18,877 nt of DNA from Candidatus Nanosyncoccus nanoralicus (GTDB lineage Bacteria > Patescibacteriota > Saccharimonadia > Saccharimonadales > Saccharimonadaceae). The stretch lies in assembly GCF_004138405.1 (NCBI RefSeq), contig NZ_PRLL01000007.1, forward strand, positions 1 to 18,877. Reading direction: 5' to 3'. The position numbers were made by a program, and so were the translations under genes. How positions within the stretch are numbered: position 1 is the stretch's first letter; every line of letters begins with the position of its first letter. The notes beneath the pieces are model-generated. The model searched no databases, was not told the DNA's origin, and saw nothing but the letters and a program-made list of their open reading frames with translations. This document shows positions 14,554-18,877 of the stretch, piece by piece.

Positions 14554-14570
14554 ATCTTCCACCCGAGTTA

Positions 14571-14579
14571 TGGTAATAT
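14571..14579 (+). promoter_or_regulatory. Extended -10 promoter of rseP, leaderless type
   Basis: TGG-TAATAT ends 7 nt before ATG 14587, with no Shine-Dalgarno site in between. Confidence 0.5.
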
Positions 14580-14586
14580 ATTACTT

Positions 14587-15936
14587 ATGAATATATTTTT
14601 TGGGATTTTGATTGGATTTATCGTATTAACTACTCTTGTTGTCCTTCATGAACTAGGACATTTTCTCACTGCCAAGAAAAATGGCGTTAAAGTCAACGAG
14701 TTCGGCATTGGTTTTCCTCCACGCGCCATTGCCTGGATTCATATTCCAGCCAGCCAGGTTGAAAATTACCTCGAAAATCTCTCAGAGGAAGGTAAAAAGC
14801 AGATAAATCAAGCTAAATTACAAAAAAGACTGGCAAAAATTAAGAACGCCAAAACTAGTGATAAAGAAAGATACTATTGGCTCCCATTTCCAAAAGCTGA
14901 ATATCAAACTCCTCAAAAATACTTAATTTTTAGTCTTAACTATCTCCCAATCGGTGGCTTTTGCGCCATGGACGGCGAATCTGCAGCCGACACTAAGAAG
15001 GGAACCTTTGGCGCCACTAATTTTTGGCAAAAAACACAAATTCTCTTCGGCGGTGTGGTCATGAACTGGCTAACAGCTATCATTATCTTCACTATTCTAG
15101 CCTGGACTGGTATGCCGGAATTTCTACCTAATCAATTCTCAATTCAAAGCGACGCAAAAAGAACTACTCAGCCTGTCATCATCTCAAAAGTCCTTGAAAA
15201 TTCTCCCGCCGAAAAAGCTGGCATTAAGAAAAATTCCCGGATCCTTAGTATGTCCGAACAAAACAGCGATCAGAAAATTCAACCAGCCAACTCTCAATCG
15301 GTAATAGAGTTTAATAACTCCCACAAAAACCAAACCGTTATTTACCACTTAAAGAATCTTGATTCCGAGCAAGAATATACTGCCACTGCAAATCTCGGCT
15401 CCGGCGAAAATAATCAGCCAGCCCTCGGCATTGCCTTAGAACCCAATTTTACAGAAGCCAAAACCCGCTACACTTGGTCGGCCCCCCTTGTTGGTATTGG
15501 TACCACTACACAAATCACCACCAAAACCTTCGAAGGCTTTGGTGAACTTGTCAAGAATATCTTCCAAGGAGTCATCAGGCAATTTAGTGGTAACAACCAA
15601 ACCAAAGAAGAGGGAAAAAAGCAAATCAGTAAAGTTGGAGATTCAGTTTCCGGGCCTGTTGGCATTATCGGCGTACTCTTTCCAGCCTTCACAAGTGCCG
15701 GTCCAACCAATCTCGCCTTCTTAGCCGCCGTGATTTCCATCTCTCTTGCCTGTATGAATGTCCTTCCAATTCCAGCTCTCGATGGTGGTCGTTGGTTTTT
15801 AATTGGACTCTTCAAGTTGCGTGGTAAAAAGCTTAAAAAACAGACTGAGGAAAAAATCGTCGGGCGCGCTTTCTTAGCCTTAATTGCACTTAGTCTTTTA
15901 ATTACCATTCTTGATATTATTAAAATTGCCAAATAG
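14587..15936 (+). CDS. rseP: Site-2 intramembrane metalloprotease (RseP/RasP family)
   Basis: S2P proteases cut transmembrane helices of anti-sigma factors and leftover signal peptides. The 449-residue protein starts with a membrane span bearing the zinc motif HELGH (His21, Glu22, His25). The other zinc ligand is Asp399 in NVLPIPALDGG (391-401) within a later span. A PDZ-like domain lies between them (about 190-285; ENSPAEKAGIKKNSRI is its binding loop). Relative to simple RseP, an extra charged segment at about residues 55-105 (NYLENLSEEGKK...SDKERYYW) follows the first span. ATG 14587 follows a -10 by 7 nt. A CPBP-family membrane protease gene begins 7 bp after the stop TAG, suggesting co-expression. 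Confidence 0.95.
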   Translation: MNIFFGILIGFIVLTTLVVLHELGHFLTAKKNGVKVNEFGIGFPPRAIAWIHIPASQVENYLENLSEEGKKQINQAKLQKRLAKIKNAKTSDKERYYWLPFPKAEYQTPQKYLIFSLNYLPIGGFCAMDGESAADTKKGTFGATNFWQKTQILFGGVVMNWLTAIIIFTILAWTGMPEFLPNQFSIQSDAKRTTQPVIISKVLENSPAEKAGIKKNSRILSMSEQNSDQKIQPANSQSVIEFNNSHKNQTVIYHLKNLDSEQEYTATANLGSGENNQPALGIALEPNFTEAKTRYTWSAPLVGIGTTTQITTKTFEGFGELVKNIFQGVIRQFSGNNQTKEEGKKQISKVGDSVSGPVGIIGVLFPAFTSAGPTNLAFLAAVISISLACMNVLPIPALDGGRWFLIGLFKLRGKKLKKQTEEKIVGRAFLALIALSLLITILDIIKIAK

Positions 15937-15943
15937 GAGTCCT

Positions 15944-16750
15944 ATGCAATCATCTATTTCACTAAAGCCTCGAAAAGAAAAAGGATTGCAGCGTTTTTTC
16001 AACCAAATCAAAAATCTACCCCTAATCATCTATTATCTCGCCTCCACTTTTTCGATTTCTTTTCTTGGCGAAATCGTTGTCGGCTACACAATAATTTACA
16101 CGCTGGGTTACGACGCCTTTAAAACCCCTGTCATCACCACCCTTTACACAGCACTTGCCTACATTCTAGCTTTTATTATCTTAGCTCTTCTTCCTTCTTT
16201 AATATTAAAAAACCACGATCCAAAGAAAAAATTAAACTGGGTTCAAAAATTAATTAATCTATGGAAAACTGATAAAAAAACTCTCGGCCTCATCGATCTC
16301 CCCACCTCTCTCGATATCTTACTCAGTCTTCTTTCTTTCTTTCTCTACATTATCGTCTCCGGCTTAATTCTAGATTTATTCAAAAACCTCCCCTGGTTTC
16401 AAGTTAATCAAGTCCAAGATGTTGGTTTTTCTCGTTATCTGGTCGGTTTTGATCGCATTTTTGCCTTCATCTCACTTGTTATTCTCGCCCCTATCTTTGA
16501 AGAACTTATCTTCCGCGGTTGGCTCTATGGCAAAATCCGCAAAAAAGTTAGCCTTGTCCCGGCCATCTTAATTGTTTCTATTCTTTTTGGCGTCATGCAT
16601 GGTCAGTGGAATGTTGGAGTAAACGTTTTTGCTCTCAGCCTATTTCTCTGCGGACTCCGTGAATTCACCGGCACTATTTACGCCAGTATTCTCTTACATA
16701 TGATAAAAAATGGTCTTGCCTTTTATTTTATGTATATTCTAGGCTTCTAG
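15944..16750 (+). CDS. CPBP family intramembrane metalloprotease
   Basis: This 268-residue polytopic protein has all three motifs of the CPBP (Rce1/Abi) family: EELIFRGWLYG with Glu186-Glu187 and Arg191, FGVMHGQW with Phe215 and His219, and HMIKNG with His252 and Asn256. Family members include CAAX prenyl proteases and bacteriocin self-immunity proteins; without prenylation partners here, the substrate is unknown. Six to eight spans are likely, starting at about residue 27. Start: ATG 15944 with AGGAG at 15936-15940, overlapping the rseP stop; the same frame can be read further upstream (to 15911) within rseP but has no ribosome site. The stop is TAG, followed by a bidirectional terminator. 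Confidence 0.9.
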   Translation: MQSSISLKPRKEKGLQRFFNQIKNLPLIIYYLASTFSISFLGEIVVGYTIIYTLGYDAFKTPVITTLYTALAYILAFIILALLPSLILKNHDPKKKLNWVQKLINLWKTDKKTLGLIDLPTSLDILLSLLSFFLYIIVSGLILDLFKNLPWFQVNQVQDVGFSRYLVGFDRIFAFISLVILAPIFEELIFRGWLYGKIRKKVSLVPAILIVSILFGVMHGQWNVGVNVFALSLFLCGLREFTGTIYASILLHMIKNGLAFYFMYILGF

Positions 16751-16774
16751 TTCTTTAAAAATATCTTCTTCTAA

Positions 16775-16806
16775 TAAAAAATAACGCCCTCTGCGTTATT
16801 TTTTTA
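16775..16806. terminator. Bidirectional terminator between CPBP gene and greA
   Basis: AATAACGC (16780-16787) and GCGTTATT (16793-16800) form a stem with a 5-nt loop; an A-run precedes it and a T-run follows, so it can serve both convergent genes. Confidence 0.85.
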
Positions 16807-16811
16807 AAGAA

Positions 16812-17258
16812 TTAGGAGATAGCTAGGATTTCGCCCTCATTACCATTTGGTAATGTATATTTATCACCAACTTTTTTACCCATTAAGGCTTTACCAATTG
16901 GTGAAATATCCGAGATCCTACCGTTGAGCGGATCAGCTTCCACTTCACCGACCACAGTATACTCATGTTCTTTGCCTAAAATTTTGATTTTTACTTTTGC
17001 TCCCACAGCTACTTTTTCAAAGCTTCCAGCCTCAATAATTTTGGCACTCTTTAAAATATCTTCAATTTCCAAAATCCTTGTCTCGATCTGTCGCTGTTCG
17101 TCGCGAGCGTCTGTATACTCTTGATTTTCTTTTAAGTCACCAAACGACCTCGCATAAGCTAAGCGATCGGCAACCACAGGACGTTCGGCAATTAATCTCT
17201 TTAGCTCTTTTTCAAGCTCTGCCTTACCGTCTTTAGTCAAGTTTACTATTTTTTTCAT
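16812..17258 (-). CDS. greA: Transcription elongation factor GreA
   Basis: GreA rescues backtracked RNA polymerase by stimulating cleavage of the nascent RNA. The 148-residue protein has the N-terminal coiled coil with the catalytic tip GDLKENQEY (Asp41, Glu44), followed by RQIETRILEIEDILKSAKII and a C-terminal FKBP-like domain (VGAKVKIKI...ISPIGKALMGKKVGD). It is about ten residues shorter than E. coli GreA. I start it at ATG 17258 rather than the longer in-frame ATG at 17294, because the longer start would place the TTGACT -35 element inside the gene; the -10 (TATTTT) ends 7 nt before 17258. No Shine-Dalgarno site is seen. It is divergent from proS. Confidence 0.95.
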   Translation of the reverse strand: MKKIVNLTKDGKAELEKELKRLIAERPVVADRLAYARSFGDLKENQEYTDARDEQRQIETRILEIEDILKSAKIIEAGSFEKVAVGAKVKIKILGKEHEYTVVGEVEADPLNGRISDISPIGKALMGKKVGDKYTLPNGNEGEILAIS

Positions 17259-17265
17259 GCTTAAT

Positions 17266-17294
17266 AAAATACACGTAAGTATTATAAAAGTCAA
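17266..17294 (-). promoter_or_regulatory. greA promoter (-35/-10), leaderless type
   Basis: On the - strand TTGACT (17294-17289) is followed after 17 bp by TATTTT (17271-17266), then 7 nt to ATG 17258. Confidence 0.6.
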
Positions 17295-17300
17295 GCTCTA

Positions 17301-17309
17301 TGCTATAAT
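17301..17309 (+). promoter_or_regulatory. Extended -10 promoter of proS
   Basis: TGC-TATAAT occupies 17301-17309. The ATG of proS is 34 nt further on and has AAAGGTGAG at 17331-17339, so this promoter gives a conventional leader. It overlaps the upstream region of the divergent greA promoter. Confidence 0.65.
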
Positions 17310-17343
17310 CAACCCATTGATATTTAAGAGAAAGGTGAGAAAA

Positions 17344-18579
17344 ATGAAATTAAGTCAATCTTTTATCAAAACCTTCCGCGAAGTAGGAAAGGAAGAGACT
17401 GCCCGCAACGCTCAGTTGCTGATTCGCGCAGGTTATATTCATAAAGAAATGGCAGGAGTTTACGATTTTCTCCCCTTGGGTCTCATTACCTTAAATAAAA
17501 TTCAAAATATTATTCGTGAAGAATTAAACAGTTTGGGCTGTCAAGAATTTCAAATGACCGCCTTGCAAAACCCTGAACCATGGGTTAAAACAAAGCGTTG
17601 GAGTGATCAAGTCATTGACGTCTGGTTTAAAACCAAACTTAACGCCGGAGGGGAATTAGGTCTTGCTCCAACTCACGAAGAACCGATTACCAATCTGATG
17701 ACTAAGTTCATTTCATCCTATAAGGATCTTCCGGTCTACGTCTACCAGTTCCAAACAAAGTATCGAAACGAGTTACGCGCTAAATCTGGTATCTTACGTA
17801 CCCGCGAGTTTCTCATGAAAGATCTCTACAGTTTTAGCGTTGATGAAACTGAACATCAGAAATTTTATGACCAAGTCGACCAAGCCTATATGAGGATCTA
17901 TACACGACTTGGACTCGGTGACTGCACCTACAAAACCTACGCCTCCGGCGGCGCCTTTGCTAAATATAGCCATGAATATCAGACCGTTCTCCCAGTCGGT
18001 GAAGATACTATTTATCTCAATCAGGACAAAACTCTTGCCATTAACGAAGAGGTTATGAATGACGAAGTTTTAAATGATCTAGGCGTTAAACGCGAAGATC
18101 TTACTGCCACCACTGCAGCAGAGGTTGGAAATATTTTCACCTTACGCTATAAATTCTCCGAGCCTATCAATCTAAAGTTTGACGACCAAGACGGTATCAA
18201 GAAGACCGTTTTTATGGGAAGCTACGGCATCGGTGTTTCACGTGTCATGGGCGTAATTGCTGAAAAATTTGCTGATGACAAAGGTCTAGTCTGGCCAGAA
18301 AATATTGCACCTTTCAAATACTATTTAATTGGTATTGGTGATCAAGGAGAAGATTTTACTAATATCCTTCATAAAGAATACTCTAGCAGTATCCTTCTCG
18401 ACGACCGCAAGCTCCGTCCAGGTGAAAAATTTGCTGACGCAGAGCTTATGGGTATTCCTTATCGCGTTGTAGTCTCAAATAAAACGCTTGAAAATAACTC
18501 AGTTGAAATCACTAATCGCAGAACCAGTGAAACTAAAATTCTCTCCATAGAAGAATTTAAGCAGCTGCTACGAGATTAG
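17344..18579 (+). CDS. proS: Prolyl-tRNA synthetase, short form without editing insert
   Basis: ProRS charges tRNA-Pro. The class II core is complete: GLAPTHEEPITNLM (106-119, the TXE loop), motif 2 in QFQTKYRNELRAKSGILRTREF (starts about 135), and motif 3 in MGSYGIGVSRVMG (291-303), followed by the anticodon-binding domain (LLDDRKLRPGEKFADAELMGIP). The bacterial INS editing domain of about 180 residues between motifs 2 and 3 is missing; only about 60 residues of linker remain, so the protein has 411 residues instead of about 570. Such short forms are known in alphaproteobacteria and use separate deacylases. I use ATG 17344 with its Shine-Dalgarno site; a frame extended to 17257 runs through the promoter. 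The stop is TAG. Confidence 0.96.
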   Translation: MKLSQSFIKTFREVGKEETARNAQLLIRAGYIHKEMAGVYDFLPLGLITLNKIQNIIREELNSLGCQEFQMTALQNPEPWVKTKRWSDQVIDVWFKTKLNAGGELGLAPTHEEPITNLMTKFISSYKDLPVYVYQFQTKYRNELRAKSGILRTREFLMKDLYSFSVDETEHQKFYDQVDQAYMRIYTRLGLGDCTYKTYASGGAFAKYSHEYQTVLPVGEDTIYLNQDKTLAINEEVMNDEVLNDLGVKREDLTATTAAEVGNIFTLRYKFSEPINLKFDDQDGIKKTVFMGSYGIGVSRVMGVIAEKFADDKGLVWPENIAPFKYYLIGIGDQGEDFTNILHKEYSSSILLDDRKLRPGEKFADAELMGIPYRVVVSNKTLENNSVEITNRRTSETKILSIEEFKQLLRD

Positions 18580-18588
18580 TCTCCCCTG

Positions 18589-18597
18589 TGATATTAT
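18589..18597 (+). promoter_or_regulatory. Extended -10 promoter of frr
   Basis: TGA-TATTAT starts 9 nt after the proS stop codon; 26 nt of sequence including AAAGGA (18613-18618) separate it from the frr ATG. Confidence 0.5.
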
Positions 18598-18623
18598 AGA
18601 AATAAGAAAAATAAAGGAAAATT

Positions 18624-18877
18624 ATGTTTGATCATATTGAATATCAACAAGCCATGGAAGCCATCATCGAGCGTTTTAAGTCAGAAATGCAAAAAGTTCG
18701 CACCGGACGCGCCCACCCAGACATGCTAGGTAGTATTAAGGTTGAAGCCTACGGTCAATATATGCCACTAAATCAGGTGGCCAATGTCACCGCTGGTGAT
18801 GCCACGATGCTCCTTATTACACAGTTTGATCCATCAACTATTCAGGCCATTGCCTCAGCCATTCGTGCTGACCAGAC
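18624..18877 (+). CDS. frr: Ribosome recycling factor (partial, runs off the window)
   Basis: RRF splits post-termination ribosomes with EF-G. Only the first 84 codons are in the window, but they match well: MQKVRTGRAHPDMLGSIKVE (about 22-41), where VRTGRA is the family signature, then YMPLNQVANVTAGDATMLLI and QFDPSTIQAIASAI. The start is ATG 18624 with AAAGGA upstream. In most bacteria frr follows rpsB-tsf-pyrH; here it comes after proS, so the cluster is rearranged. Confidence 0.93.
   Translation, partial: MFDHIEYQQAMEAIIERFKSEMQKVRTGRAHPDMLGSIKVEAYGQYMPLNQVANVTAGDATMLLITQFDPSTIQAIASAIRADQ

Noticed and set aside
15468..15932. 154-residue - strand open frame
   Set aside because: It is antisense to rseP, whose motifs prove the + strand frame.
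1..18877. CRISPR array or intact insertion sequence
   Set aside because: No regularly spaced repeats and no transposase with flanking terminal repeats were seen.

Overview
This 18.9-kb window looks like chromosome from a member of the Patescibacteria (CPR), most plausibly Saccharibacteria (TM7). The grounds are a minimal and reshuffled housekeeping set, a ProRS without its editing insert, a short EF-Ts, a zinc-free type B L31 with a charged tail, several genes that appear to be transcribed without a leader, and serine-recombinase debris of a kind I associate with CPR genomes. The lineage is an inference, since the window has no rRNA.

Layout. From 1 to 6143 (+ strand): an AI-2E-family membrane protein, a small FMN-binding split-barrel protein that overlaps a queuosine-precursor transporter, tRNA-guanine transglycosylase (tgt), signal peptidase I (lepB), an unidentified polytopic membrane protein, and an HtrA-type serine protease. 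A bidirectional terminator at 6147-6176 separates these from prmC and prfA on the - strand (7131-6175 and 8204-7140). RF1 and the methyltransferase that modifies its GGQ loop are therefore neighbours. From about 8330 to 11640 lies an accessory island: a leaderless promoter drives a 74-codon tail of a type I restriction specificity subunit (HsdS), which overlaps by 4 bp a gene for a 442-residue protein with a coiled coil and a PD-(D/E)XK nuclease domain. Behind it come a multiply frameshifted gene on the - strand, an unexplained open stretch, and the broken C-terminal third of a large serine recombinase, ending beside tRNA-Val(CAC). From 11747 to 12806 (- strand) are rpmE2 (L31) and an orphan 186-residue gene that has its own terminator and a long, hairpin-rich leader. 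The 400-bp gap before rpsB holds back-to-back promoters and several palindromes. From 13221 to the end are rpsB, tsf, rseP, a CPBP-family membrane protease, greA (-), proS and the start of frr. This is a pruned version of the common rpsB-tsf-pyrH-frr-uppS-cdsA-dxr-rseP-proS cluster.

How the genes fit together. The core genes serve translation (RF1 and its modification, S2, EF-Ts, L31, ProRS, RRF, tRNA-Val, queuosine in tRNA), transcript cleavage (GreA) and envelope proteolysis (LepB, HtrA, RseP, CPBP). The transporter-tgt pair suggests salvage of a queuosine base from a host, which suits an epibiont. Promoters mostly follow one pattern: an extended -10 (TGn-TATAAT). In several cases it sits only 6-8 nt before the start codon with no Shine-Dalgarno site, while genes inside operons have strong Shine-Dalgarno sites. 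The least explained parts are the nuclease island and the structured leader with its orphan gene at 12246-13055.
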